36,584 bases of DNA from an uncultured Shewanella sp. (lineage in GTDB: Bacteria; Pseudomonadota; Gammaproteobacteria; Enterobacterales; Shewanellaceae). Positions within the stretch are counted from its first letter, which is position 1. Every line of letters begins with the position of its first letter. The notes under the pieces were generated by a model. It made no database searches, was not told the DNA's origin, and saw only the letters and a list, made by a program, of their open reading frames with translations. The stretch is from positions 1 through 36,584 of the forward strand of contig NZ_CANMWS010000041.1 of assembly GCF_947501665.1 (NCBI RefSeq). Reading direction: 5' to 3'. This document shows, piece after piece, positions 15,371-24,198 of this stretch. The translations under genes and the position numbers were made by a program.

Positions 15371-16525
15371 ATGTCTTTTATGGGGAACAAAAGAGTAAAG
15401 GGGCTGAGGTTCACCAGCCTGTTAATTATGGTCTTGAGTGTTTCGGCTTGTGATAAGCAAATCTCCGCGCCAATAGCACCTGTTATTCGTCCGGTTAAAC
15501 TTTTTACCGTTAAAATGAGCGAAGCGGGGGCCATTCGTCACTTCCCCGGGCGAGTTGAAGCGTCCCAACAAGCCGATTTGGCGTTTAGAGTCAGTGGTAC
15601 GTTACATCATATAGCCGTGAAAGAAGGTGATATGGTGAGCCAAAATCAAATTTTAGCTGAGCTAGACGATACAGACTTTAAAATTGCAGTTCAAGATAAA
15701 CAAGCCAGTTTTGATAAGACGCAGCGTAATTTCGAACGGGCCAAAGAGCTTATTACTTCGGGATATATTTCAAAAATGGACTATGACCGAATGGAGTCGG
15801 ATGCTAAAAAAGATAAAGCGGCCTTGGTTAATGCTGAGCAACAGCTGGATTACACCCAATTAAGGGCACCTTTTTCGGGACAAATAGCCCGTCGGTTTGT
15901 GGATAACTTTGAAGAAGTGGCTGCGAAGGAGGCGATTTTTGCGCTACAAGGCGTGAATAGTTTAGATGTAGTGATTAATATTCCTGAATCTATTGTGCGT
16001 AATTTACAAGCCAGTGAAGTTGAGAATAGAAAGCAAGGGATGGCGGTTTATGCGGAATTTGAGGGCCAAAAAGAACATCATTTTCCATTGCAAACCAAAG
16101 AAATCGCCACTAAAGCAGATCCCGATACGCAAACGTTTCAAGTCCGCTTCACTATGCCTTCGCCTAAAGCGTTTACTGTATTGCCCGGCATGACAGTGAA
16201 TGTGGTCATTGATTTTTCAAAGTTTACTCAATCAAAGCCTGTTTATTGGTTGCCAGCTTCTGCTGTAGTGGCTGATCCTGTATTGGACTCTCGTGTATGG
16301 GTATTGGATCCCGCAACCATGACAGTATCTTCTCAAGCAGTCAAAATAGGACGTATGAGAGGGGATGAAATACAAGTGACTCAAGGGGTAACTGCTAATG
16401 AGGAGGTGGTGGCTGTTGGTGCTACGTATTTAGCGGAGGGCATGAAAGTGTCACGCATGGCGCAAACGGAGCAAGCGGTGCCTCGTGAGGATGATACTCA
16501 GCCTCAATTTAGCCAAGGAGAATAA
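15371..16525 (+). CDS. RND efflux periplasmic adaptor (membrane fusion protein)
   Basis: 384 residues. The lipoprotein signal ends in LSVSAC (Cys27). The adaptor architecture follows: beta-barrel and lipoyl halves (FPGRVEASQQADLAFRVSGT, VKEGDMVSQNQILAELDDTD), an alpha-helical hairpin (DKQASFDKTQRNFERAKELI to YTQLRAPFSGQIARR), then the barrel and membrane-proximal domains. It would link the inner-membrane pump encoded next to an outer-membrane channel. No channel gene is present, so a TolC-type protein encoded elsewhere is inferred. The ribosome binding site AAGGAAAAG precedes the ATG. Only 3 bp separate it from the pump gene. Confidence 0.95.
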   Translation: MSFMGNKRVKGLRFTSLLIMVLSVSACDKQISAPIAPVIRPVKLFTVKMSEAGAIRHFPGRVEASQQADLAFRVSGTLHHIAVKEGDMVSQNQILAELDDTDFKIAVQDKQASFDKTQRNFERAKELITSGYISKMDYDRMESDAKKDKAALVNAEQQLDYTQLRAPFSGQIARRFVDNFEEVAAKEAIFALQGVNSLDVVINIPESIVRNLQASEVENRKQGMAVYAEFEGQKEHHFPLQTKEIATKADPDTQTFQVRFTMPSPKAFTVLPGMTVNVVIDFSKFTQSKPVYWLPASAVVADPVLDSRVWVLDPATMTVSSQAVKIGRMRGDEIQVTQGVTANEEVVAVGATYLAEGMKVSRMAQTEQAVPREDDTQPQFSQGE

Positions 16526-16528
16526 TGG

Positions 16529-19500
16529 ATGAATATTGGCGAGTATTCAGTGAATAATAAAGTGATCTCTTGGTTGCTTATTCTGGTGTTGTTAGTGGGG
16601 GGCATGATTGCGTTTAATAAAATGGGACGATTAGAAGATCCTGAATTTACCATTAAGTTGGCTAAAGTGATTACTTTATATCCCGGAGCAACGGCGCAAG
16701 AAGTGCAAGATGAAGTGACTTATCATATTGAAGATGCGATCCAAAAATTACCGCAAGTGAAGTGGATTAAAATGTCAGTCTCTCGTCCGGGACTTTCTGA
16801 TATAACTATAGAGTTTAAAGATAAATTTAGACAAAAAGATTTTCCTAATATTTTTGATGAGTTACGCCGAAAAATAGCGGACGTCACGCCATTATTACCT
16901 TCTGGAGCACAAGCTCCTATGGTGATTGATGACTTTGGTGACGTCTATGGTGTATATGGCATTTTAACTGGTGCGGGTTATTCTTGGCGGGATCTATTTG
17001 ATACCGCAGATAATGTCAAAAAACAGATGGTGCAAGTGCCTGGTGTGAGGAAAATTGTCATTGATGGCGAGCAAAAAGAAGTGGTGTATGTGGAGATCTC
17101 TCGCTCTCAACTGGGCGAGCTTGGTATTTCATTGCAACACATTGCCAGTATTTTAGCGTCGCAAAATGAGGTCATAGATGCGGGCAGTATTCGTGTTGGT
17201 GGGGATTATTTACGTATTAGTCCTACAGGTACGTTTCAGTCGGTGCAATCGATTGGGGATGTATTAATTAGTGCTAAAAATAAGAAATTGGTTTACCTCA
17301 AAGATATTGCCAAGATCACTCGCGCTTATGATGATGTGCCGAATAAGCTTTACTATGTAGATGGAGAGCCAGGTCTTGCCATTGGTGTGTCTATGTTACC
17401 AGGAGAAAATGTTGTTGAAGTGGGGAAACGGTTAAGTCAACGTTTTGAGGCGTTACAGTCCATTATTCCTATTGGTATGTCTTTTAAGCTGATTTATAAC
17501 CAGCCCCAAGAGGTGGAAAAATCGGTAAGCGGTTTTATTGTCAGTGTGGGTCAAGCTGTAGCGATTGTGATTGTGGTGTTATTACTGTTTATGGGGTTAC
17601 GGGTTGGCCTCATTATTGGCAGTGTGCTGCTTATTACCGTTGCGGGGACTTTATTTTTTATGGAGTTATTCTCGATTGACTTGCAAAGAATTTCTCTGGG
17701 TGCCCTTGTGATTGCGTTAGGTATGCTGGTGGATAATGCCATTGTTGTGGCAGAAGGTATGATGGTGAGGATGCAAAAAGGGCTTAGTGCGACTCAGGCT
17801 GCATCTGAAACCGTTGGTTCGACAATTTGGGCATTGCTTGGAGGAACATTGATTGGCATTTTAGCCTTTTCAGCCATTGGGTTATCCCCTGACTCAACGG
17901 GAGAATTTGCTGGCTCTCTATTTTATGTCATCTTGATTTCTTTGTCGTTATCTTGGTTAACGGCCATTAGTTCTACGCCATTATTGTGTGCTTTATTAAT
18001 GAAAAAAGGTGAGGGATCAGCAACGGATAATGCACCTTATCAAGGTATTTTCTTCACCGGTTACCGTCAATTAGTCACTGCGGCGATTACCCATCGTTGG
18101 ATAACGGTGGGCAGCGTGGTGGTATTATTTATTGCTGCAGTGATTGGGTTTGGATCGGTAAAGAGTGGTTTTTTTCCAGAATCCAATACGCCGATGTTTT
18201 TTATTGATGTATGGGAACCTGAAGGCAGTGATATTCGTCATACTCGAGATACTGTTTTAAAAATTAGCCAATATTTAAATAATTTACCGGAGGTGTTACA
18301 AACCAGCACTGTCATTGGCGGCGCTCATCAACGCTTTACTTTGGTCTATGACTCAAAAGAGCCTGCTGCTGCGTATGCTCAAATTATTGTACAAACAGAA
18401 TCTCGAGAAGTCATTCCACAAGTATGGCAGCAAGTTGAAGATTTTATGCGGGAAAATACCTTATCTAATGATCCTATTATTAAGGCATTACGCATAGGGC
18501 CGGGTCGTGATGGTAAAATTGAAGCCAGATTCAGTGGACCTGATCCCAGTATCCTTAGAGAGTTGGCTGTTCAAGCGCAAGCGATTATGCGCAGTGATAA
18601 TGAAGCGAAAGATATTCGAGATGATTGGCGTAATCCGGTTAAAGTGATCACGCCAGTTTTTAATGAACAAGTGGGACGGCAGCTTGGGATCACTCGTGAA
18701 GAATTATCTTTGGCATTGCAATATGCTGGGGAAGGTAATATTGCGGGAAAATACCGAGATAATAATCGTTCATTGCCGATAAAATTAAGGGCGACGGAAA
18801 ATGAAAGGGGGGATGTGGCAAATTTACGTGATGTGCAAGTTTGGAGTCCCGTCTTGGAAAGGACCATTCCCGCATCTCAAGTCGTGAGTGAATACCAAAC
18901 TCGCTGGGAAAATACGGTGCTGCGAGGGAGAAATCGCATTCAAACCATTATTGCCTCATGTAATCCAAAAGGAGAATTAACAGAGCCGTTATTTGCTCGC
19001 CTTAAACCTAAAATAGAGGCGATGCCATTACCGCCAGGTTATTATTTGGCTTGGGGAGGAGAATATGAGGATTCACAAAAAGCCCAAGCGGGATTAGCGG
19101 GGGCGTTGCCTGTGGGGTTTTTATTGATGATATTAACGTCGATATTATTGTTTGGACAATTGCGCCAGCCGCTTATTATTTGGTTGACAGTGCCATTGGC
19201 CATTATTGGGATCACAGCGGGGCTGTTGTCCACCGGCGGCGCATTTGATTTTATGTCAATATTGGGTGCTTTATCTTTAGTTGGGTTATTGATCAAAAAT
19301 GCGATTGTATTAATTGATGAAATCGATCAGCAAATTCGCTCTGGAAAACCGGGATTACCCGCTATTATTGATTCATCATTGAGTCGTTTACGTCCAGTTG
19401 TATTGGCTGCTGCGACCACCATTTTAGGCATGATCCCGTTATTGCCAGATGTGTTTTTTGTTAATATGTCAATTACGATTATGGCGGGGCTCGGCTTTGC

Positions 19501-19567
19501 AACAGTATTGACTATGCTGGTGGTTCCCACACTTTATGCCATTTTCTTTAATATCAAATCAAATTAG
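16529..19567 (+). CDS. RND efflux transporter, inner-membrane pump
   Basis: 1012 residues, slightly shorter than AcrB-type pumps (about 1030-1050). TM1 is near 13-32; the large periplasmic loop begins KMGRLEDPEFTIKLAKV and includes VITLYPGATAQEVQDEV. The TM4 proton-relay segment reads ALGMLVDNAIVVAEGMM, near residues 390-408, with Asp-Asn where AcrB has Asp-Asp. The second half repeats the layout, and TM10-12 include GLLIKNAIVLIDEI and RLRPVVLAAATTILGMIPLL, so the Lys of TM10 is conserved. It exports drugs or toxic compounds by proton antiport as a trimer with the adaptor encoded upstream. The substrate range is not predictable. Variation in the Asp pair is known in this broad HAE-type group. 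Confidence 0.95.
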   Translation: MNIGEYSVNNKVISWLLILVLLVGGMIAFNKMGRLEDPEFTIKLAKVITLYPGATAQEVQDEVTYHIEDAIQKLPQVKWIKMSVSRPGLSDITIEFKDKFRQKDFPNIFDELRRKIADVTPLLPSGAQAPMVIDDFGDVYGVYGILTGAGYSWRDLFDTADNVKKQMVQVPGVRKIVIDGEQKEVVYVEISRSQLGELGISLQHIASILASQNEVIDAGSIRVGGDYLRISPTGTFQSVQSIGDVLISAKNKKLVYLKDIAKITRAYDDVPNKLYYVDGEPGLAIGVSMLPGENVVEVGKRLSQRFEALQSIIPIGMSFKLIYNQPQEVEKSVSGFIVSVGQAVAIVIVVLLLFMGLRVGLIIGSVLLITVAGTLFFMELFSIDLQRISLGALVIALGMLVDNAIVVAEGMMVRMQKGLSATQAASETVGSTIWALLGGTLIGILAFSAIGLSPDSTGEFAGSLFYVILISLSLSWLTAISSTPLLCALLMKKGEGSATDNAPYQGIFFTGYRQLVTAAITHRWITVGSVVVLFIAAVIGFGSVKSGFFPESNTPMFFIDVWEPEGSDIRHTRDTVLKISQYLNNLPEVLQTSTVIGGAHQRFTLVYDSKEPAAAYAQIIVQTESREVIPQVWQQVEDFMRENTLSNDPIIKALRIGPGRDGKIEARFSGPDPSILRELAVQAQAIMRSDNEAKDIRDDWRNPVKVITPVFNEQVGRQLGITREELSLALQYAGEGNIAGKYRDNNRSLPIKLRATENERGDVANLRDVQVWSPVLERTIPASQVVSEYQTRWENTVLRGRNRIQTIIASCNPKGELTEPLFARLKPKIEAMPLPPGYYLAWGGEYEDSQKAQAGLAGALPVGFLLMILTSILLFGQLRQPLIIWLTVPLAIIGITAGLLSTGGAFDFMSILGALSLVGLLIKNAIVLIDEIDQQIRSGKPGLPAIIDSSLSRLRPVVLAAATTILGMIPLLPDVFFVNMSITIMAGLGFATVLTMLVVPTLYAIFFNIKSN

Positions 19568-19683
19568 TTTTATTACAAATAGCCCTAAAAGCCCTAAACA
19601 TGCAAAATGAATGGAAGGATTTATCCTGAGCAAAGAAAAGGGTACACTGAATAAAACTGTACTCATTAATAACGAGGCTAATA

Positions 19684-20238
19684 ATGGATATTCGACTGGC
19701 AAAACCTGATGATATCAATGCTTTTTTTCAGTATTTAGAAGCGCATTTATCCGATGATAGTGCAGGCGATACACATTTATTTCAGTCTCTATCCAGTGCC
19801 GAGTCCAATGTAACCACCTTGACTAAATCCCAGTTTTATCATGGTATTAAAAAGACCTTTGAAGAGACTGATTGGCGAAGACTTTGGTTAGCTTTTGAAG
19901 AGGGGCAAGTGGTTGGGCATATAGAAATTCGTGGTCATATACAAGCTTATACTCAGCATAGAGTCCTGTTAGGCATGGGGGTTGCCACTGAGCATCGACA
20001 AAAAGGATTAGGGAAATTGTTATTGGACACCTTAGTCACTTGGTTAATCCAGTTTCCTCAGATTGCCTATCTGGATTTATGGGTGCTCTCTCATAATCAA
20101 ACTGCCATTAATTTATATGAAAAATATGGCTTTAGAGTGGGAGGTGAAATAGAGGATATGTTTCGAATTAATGAGCAGCCTTGTTCATATACCTTTATGT
20201 TTCGGCCATTGGCGTCTTCATCAGCGAGTAAAATTTAA
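19684..20238 (+). CDS. GNAT-family N-acetyltransferase
   Basis: 184 residues. The acetyl-CoA motif is GVATEHRQKGLGKLLLDTLV (R/Q-x-x-G-x-G in RQKGLG), followed by LDLWVLSHNQTAINLYEKYG, the typical motif-B helix with NxxAixlYekxGF. The layout resembles SpeG/RimJ-like or general GNATs with an N-terminal DDINAFFQYLE helix. The substrate is unknown. ATG 19684 follows ACGAGG. It is an independent gene 116 bp after the efflux pump. Confidence 0.9.
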   Translation: MDIRLAKPDDINAFFQYLEAHLSDDSAGDTHLFQSLSSAESNVTTLTKSQFYHGIKKTFEETDWRRLWLAFEEGQVVGHIEIRGHIQAYTQHRVLLGMGVATEHRQKGLGKLLLDTLVTWLIQFPQIAYLDLWVLSHNQTAINLYEKYGFRVGGEIEDMFRINEQPCSYTFMFRPLASSSASKI

Positions 20239-20536
20239 AAGGGTATTGATGGCATAGTAAATTATGGTGCCGTAAACCATAGCACCGTAAATCATAGTGT
20301 CATTGAGGCATGGAGCAATCAAGGGCACCATTTTGGTATGTATATTTTCTTATAATCTTTGTCGGTTTTTACGGCATGAAATAATGCCTTTATTCTTTGT
20401 TTTAGCCTCTTTTATTACATAAAGGCTCTTATAGTAACACCTTCTAAGTTACTATTATAACGTGTTTATCTCGAAGGTCTCGAACGTAATTCAATCATTA
20501 AAGAAGAATAATTTTTTTAATGTTAATATTGGAACA

Positions 20537-21601
20537 ATGCAAAGGAATGATAATGTAATGGTTAATGCAAATAAGCGTAATCAGCCTCATTCAACATCAC
20601 AGGATTCAGTAGCGGATGAGATTGACTCCGAGGCTCCTCATATTCAGCCTGTACAATCTCACGTCATAGAAGGAGGAAGGACAAGGCTCCCAGCGGATAG
20701 ACAAAAAAGGCCTCATACTTTATCTGCAGAAGATATCGTCGTCATTATTGCGATTGTTATAACGCTATTATTAGCACCAGTACTGACCATGTTATGGTCT
20801 TTAGAAAATCCTATCTTGGTCCCCCCGCCTATTATTGCTATTTTTTTGGGTATTGCTGTTGCATCTCTTTTGTACCGATTTTTAGGGGGCGTGTATAATG
20901 CGTCTTTCACAATAGGAGCATTAAAAGTGACTGGATCTGCAGCGATCCTTATTTTTGTTGCTTGGTGGGCGAATGAAGAATTAAAAGGGTTTATGCCAGC
21001 GGTTCCCACTAAGACTCCTGTATTTGACTTGAGCAAAGATGTGAGCCCGATGGCGGACACTTGGTATGCGGTGAGTACAGAAACAGGTAAGCCGGTATCA
21101 TTAAATTTCCCTCATCACCATCAACAACATTTAGCGCCGTCATTTGCGGTTTTAAGTGATTTTAATCTTCATCGTCCACTGAATTTACATCAAAATGAGG
21201 GCAATTTGGTGGTCTCTGTTGATGATAATGCACAACATATTATGGGGACATTACCTCGCGTTGAGCTTAAGGAATTAGGTTTTTTTAATAAAGTGGACAT
21301 GCGCTTAAGGCCTTTTGAAGTGGCGACTTTTGGTGCTAAGCAAGGGATTGATATGCATTCAAAACTGCCTTTTACTATTCACACCAATGGTTTTTCTGAA
21401 AATTACACTCGTTTTACTTTGAAATCAAGAAGTGATCAGGAAGTGATTTATGAGGACTCTATTTTGTTGCGGGGGGCTAAATTATTCCAATATCGAGATA
21501 AGTATTATTTTATCAGTGTGGTACAGGTGAATCATGCTCCAGAAGATATTGAACCCTATGCAAAAATATACCTTGCTGAGCTTGGGGTGAGTTATTTATA
21601 A
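20537..21601 (+). CDS. Unrecognised membrane protein with soluble C-terminal domain
   Basis: About 354 residues from this ATG (379 from a GTG at 20462 and 347 from the ATG at 20558). A polar, disordered-looking N-terminal stretch of about 60 residues is followed by three hydrophobic segments (VVIIAIVITLLLAPVLTMLW; IIAIFLGIAVASLLYRF; TGSAAILIFVAWWANEE) and a globular C-terminal domain of about 180 residues rich in beta-type sequence (WYAVSTETGKPVSLNF, YYFISVVQVNHAPED). A His-rich patch, PHHHQQH, sits at its start. No family is recognised. A TATTAT -10-like box at 20453-20458 would place the transcript start near 20465, which disfavours the GTG. GGAAC precedes the chosen ATG closely, and AGGA lies 12 bp before 20558, so the start remains open. 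Confidence 0.75.
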   Translation: MQRNDNVMVNANKRNQPHSTSQDSVADEIDSEAPHIQPVQSHVIEGGRTRLPADRQKRPHTLSAEDIVVIIAIVITLLLAPVLTMLWSLENPILVPPPIIAIFLGIAVASLLYRFLGGVYNASFTIGALKVTGSAAILIFVAWWANEELKGFMPAVPTKTPVFDLSKDVSPMADTWYAVSTETGKPVSLNFPHHHQQHLAPSFAVLSDFNLHRPLNLHQNEGNLVVSVDDNAQHIMGTLPRVELKELGFFNKVDMRLRPFEVATFGAKQGIDMHSKLPFTIHTNGFSENYTRFTLKSRSDQEVIYEDSILLRGAKLFQYRDKYYFISVVQVNHAPEDIEPYAKIYLAELGVSYL

Positions 21602-21699
21602 TTGCCCTATTAGCGATATCTGTTTCATGTTGTGAGTCAGAGAAAGTTGCTTTAATTGTCTGTAGATTGTGTCATTTATTTTATATTTTAAGGAAAACT

Positions 21700-22104
21700 A
21701 TGTATTAGGGAAGTTGTCTTTGCAAAGGGATTGAAGTGACGTTACAAGGAGCTATTACGCAGATTATTCATTGCCATTGCTCTTTGTGTCGAAAATCCAG
21801 TGGTACCGCTTATGCGACGAATGGTTTTGTTCAACAATCTGACTTTCATGTGGTAAAAGGACATGAATGGATTGATTACTATGAAGTGACACCAGGAAAG
21901 AAACGTTATTTTTGTCGTCGTTGTGCCTCTCCTTTATACAGTGAAAACTTAGCTGATCCTAACCGCTATCGTTTACGTTTAGGGTTGTTAGACTCTTCGA
22001 TTGATGAGCGTCCAGTGTCGCATAATTTTATTGATTCAAAAGCTTGTTGGGACAGCATTGAAACCTCTCTGCCTTGTTATAGCAAACATGAGCCTGGTCG
22101 ATAA
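21700..22104 (+). pseudogene. GFA-family Cys-rich protein with amber codon 3
   Basis: Glutathione-dependent formaldehyde-activating (GFA/CENP-V) fold. AGGAAAACT precedes ATG 21700, then TAT, then a TAG stop at 21706-21708, then GSCLCKGIEV in the same frame. Family members typically begin MYKGSCLCG, so the stop replaces a Lys codon. Downstream are CHCSLCRKSSG, FCRRCASPLYS and IDSKACWDS, the remaining zinc-binding cysteines. The total would be 134 residues, a normal length. The only downstream start in frame (GTG 21736) would lose the first Cys pair (CLC). It is therefore a single-base pseudogene unless the amber codon is read through. The 3' end is duplicated (22036-22221). Confidence 0.8.
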
Positions 22105-22221
22105 TGTCGCGGTTATGGGAAATCCCATTTTAAAGTTTGTTGGGGCAGCATTGAAACCTCACTTCCTTGTTATAGCAAACATGAGCTTGATCGATAATGT
22201 CACGATTATCAGAAATCCTGT
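22036..22221. repeat. 93-bp imperfect tandem duplication at the GFA gene end
   Basis: Copy 1 (22036-22128) covers the last 22 codons of the GFA gene and its stop. Copy 2 (22129-22221) repeats it with 13 differences by hand count (about 86 percent identity). The unit is 31 codons, so both copies encode the same tail (CWDSIETSLPCYSKH and CWGSIETSLPCYSKH) followed by TAA. Confidence 0.9.
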
Positions 22222-22286
22222 TAATGATTGAGGTTGTTCTTGAAAATGTGTGTTGAATGTGGTTCATCATCTTTGTTAGAGAAAAA

Positions 22287-22661
22287 ATGACTCAAGATCG
22301 TAGTAGTGTGGTTGATAAGGGGGTATCGAAAGATATTCATTGGCCGGCAGTCGTTTGTTATCAAGGAGATGATGAACTGGTTTATCTTGCTAATAAAATG
22401 GATTGGTTGGTGTATTGTGATGAGGCGCCAATGCTAACTGAAGGAGACAAGCTTATTGATTCAAGTGGTCGCCTTTATGATATGACAGAGTATAATGGTC
22501 AATTATTTTTGCTTGATAGTGATGGGTTTATTTTGTTTGCTGAATTGTTATTATTAGTGAAAAAAAATGCGTGTTTAGTGCAGCAAGTATGCAGCGCCAA
22601 AATTGATGTGAGTCACTATGGACAACTGATTGATCTTGTTCGTGTTATTAATATCTCTTAA
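22287..22661 (+). CDS. DUF4144-family protein
   Basis: 124 residues from ATG 22287 (the longer frame from 22257 has no ribosome binding site and an unlikely MWFIIFVREK start). HWPAVVCYQGDDELVYLANK followed by acidic and hydrophobic strands matches the DUF4144 family of small cytosolic proteins found in Shewanella and Vibrio, function unknown. It lies 66 bp past the duplicated GFA tail and upstream of the DUF2937 gene on the same strand. No motif suggests catalysis. Confidence 0.8.
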   Translation: MTQDRSSVVDKGVSKDIHWPAVVCYQGDDELVYLANKMDWLVYCDEAPMLTEGDKLIDSSGRLYDMTEYNGQLFLLDSDGFILFAELLLLVKKNACLVQQVCSAKIDVSHYGQLIDLVRVINIS

Positions 22662-22785
22662 GTCATATCTTGTTTTCTATTCGTTATGATAAGTGGTTAA
22701 GTTACCTCCTTCTTTATATTCCTTTCCCTATTGCCGCTTTTATACCGTATGATAAATAGACGAAACATAATAACAGTGGATAAAA

Positions 22786-23325
22786 ATGAAAAAAATCATT
22801 GAATATTTGCGTTTAATTTTATTTATGATTGGGGTATTGGTGGGGATCCAAGCGCCAAGTGTGGTGGATCAATACGGTAAACGTTTACAATCTCAATTAA
22901 CGGAATCAAAATTAAGTTTAAGTGCTTTTCAAGGGGATGCGGATCGTTATTTTGGTGGCAGTATTGATAAACTGATTGCTTATTATCAAGGTAATGATGA
23001 TCCAGTATTTAATGATGCAGGCAAGAATGTTGAGCAATTGATGCTTCGACAAATCGCATTATCAACCGCTTGGCAGCAATTTTCGGCAAATGAATATAGT
23101 CCTTATGTGCAATTCATCTTTGATCCCATGTCGGATATTAAAACCCAAGTGTTAGCCCAGTACACCTATTCTATTGTATTAAATAGTCAAGCGATTGTCA
23201 TTGGCGTGATAGCTGGTGGCTTACTTGCAGCAGTGGCTGAATGTGTGTTAATGCTATTTTGGCAAATGTTGCGCTTAATGAGGAGAATGATATTTGGACC
23301 AGTACAAAGAAGACGATCTATTTAG
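22786..23325 (+). CDS. DUF2937-family membrane protein
   Basis: 179 residues. The N-terminal hydrophobic segment (LRLILFMIGVLVGIQAPSVV, 8-27) is followed by a mostly helical periplasmic region of about 105 residues (DQYGKRLQSQL, FGGSIDKLIAYYQ) and a C-terminal transmembrane helix (about 136-160), and ends in the basic tail RRMIFGPVQRRRSI. This matches the DUF2937 family seen in Shewanella, Vibrio and Pseudomonas, function unknown. It is followed by an intrinsic terminator. Confidence 0.85.
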   Translation: MKKIIEYLRLILFMIGVLVGIQAPSVVDQYGKRLQSQLTESKLSLSAFQGDADRYFGGSIDKLIAYYQGNDDPVFNDAGKNVEQLMLRQIALSTAWQQFSANEYSPYVQFIFDPMSDIKTQVLAQYTYSIVLNSQAIVIGVIAGGLLAAVAECVLMLFWQMLRLMRRMIFGPVQRRRSI

Positions 23326-23362
23326 TGTTCATGTGTAGTAGGGCATAAAGAGGTGAGTTAAA

Positions 23363-23389
23363 GGACCACAAAAGCGTTTGTGGTTCTTT
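23363..23389 (+). terminator. Intrinsic terminator after DUF2937 gene
   Basis: GGACCACAAA (23363-23372) pairs with TTTGTGGTTC (23377-23386), including one G-T pair, around the loop AGCG, followed by TTTGTATTG. It lies between convergent genes and may serve both. Confidence 0.6.
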
Positions 23390-23466
23390 GTATTGAATAG
23401 TCTAATGTGACTTAGTGATTTCTATATAAGGTTTACTCATATCGCCAGGTAAGAGAGTTGAGCAAA

Positions 23467-23934
23467 TTAAACATTCAAGTTTACAGCATACCATTGCCCA
23501 TCTCCTGAGCCACCGGAAACAGTATTAACACTGGTAATGAGGGTGTTGCCCATGTAGTAAGAGGTTTGGCTGTGGGCCTCATCCTGTACTCTGTCAAATT
23601 GATCGGCATATCCTGGACCCGCCATTTGTTTCAACTTTTCAAAGTTATTTTCCATGATTTCGAGTTTTTCTTTCTCACTTAAATCTTCGCTTGTTTTTTC
23701 CATGAAAAACATGTCTTTAAGAAGATCTAAAGCGTCTTGTTTTTGACTACCGCAAAAGATAACGTCGATGATTTTTTCAAAAATGTTGAGTTTAGTTGCT
23801 TTATCCATATCGCCATTTATTATGGCTTCTGCGCGATTTTTTCCGATGGAAATATCTGAAAATTCCTTCTTTTCGCCTTGTGGATAATCAATAAAACGTG
23901 ATGTATTCAATGTTGCTGAAGCAAAAATAGTCAT
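23467..23934 (-). CDS. Small protein resembling type III effector translocation module (copy A)
   Basis: 155 residues, cytosolic in character, no signal peptide. It aligns without gaps to its neighbour (24199-24681) from residue 27 to 68: shared SxGKxR, GDxDxxTxL, F(E/D)KxxDxxFCxSxK. Both then share NFxxLKxxAGxG, ExxSxT and VNxVxGG. From memory, FEKIIDVIFC (52-61), the helix with A68, FEKLKQMAGPG (about 98-108) and the following strand match the N-terminal module of Salmonella SPI-2 effectors. In SseJ and SifA that module has a WEKIKxxFF motif, then an LRALASQG-type helix and a strand with ENILSI. No effector domain follows. RBS AGAGAG. Function is inferred, not shown; it may be secreted, a chaperone-like decoy, or an ancestral single-domain form. 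Confidence 0.75.
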   Translation of the reverse strand: MTIFASATLNTSRFIDYPQGEKKEFSDISIGKNRAEAIINGDMDKATKLNIFEKIIDVIFCGSQKQDALDLLKDMFFMEKTSEDLSEKEKLEIMENNFEKLKQMAGPGYADQFDRVQDEAHSQTSYYMGNTLITSVNTVSGGSGDGQWYAVNLNV

Positions 23935-24114
23935 TTTGTTCTCTCTGTAAATTGAGTGATTGTCATGATCTTATGAGGAGGGAGAAGATCATAATCAATT
24001 AATTGGGTGGTTATTATTGATTAGGTTAGTAAGGGATGACTATCAATTTTTAACATTGCAGTGCGAAAGAGGTATGACCAGGTAGTCTAAAGTCGAGTAT
24101 TGCTTCATGATAAA

Positions 24115-24141
24115 GAGTGGGGGAGTCGTCAAACCCCACTC
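24115..24141 (-). terminator. Terminator after the second paralogue
   Basis: GAGTGGGG (24115-24122) and CCCCACTC (24134-24141) form a perfect 8-bp stem; on the minus strand it is followed by TTTATC. It lies 58 bp past the stop of the 24199-24681 gene and separates the two paralogues into different transcripts. Confidence 0.6.
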
Positions 24142-24198
24142 CAAGTCGGATATTGGAGGCGATTTAATGCGTGTTCGGAGTGAGTCTACACATTAGTC

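Noticed and set aside
16529..19567. Asn for the second Asp of the TM4 pair as an inactivating mutation of the pump
   Set aside because: The rest of the relay, including the TM10 Lys, is intact and this variation occurs in related RND pumps, so I treat it as subfamily variation.
20262..20300. Short repeats of CCGTAAAYCATAG as a CRISPR-like array
   Set aside because: Only two imperfect 15-bp copies without spacers; no cas genes in the window.
22001..22231. Plus-strand frame of 76 codons overlapping the GFA gene end
   Set aside because: It is the second reading frame across the 93-bp tandem duplication; its internal repeat follows from the DNA repeat, and there is no ribosome binding site.
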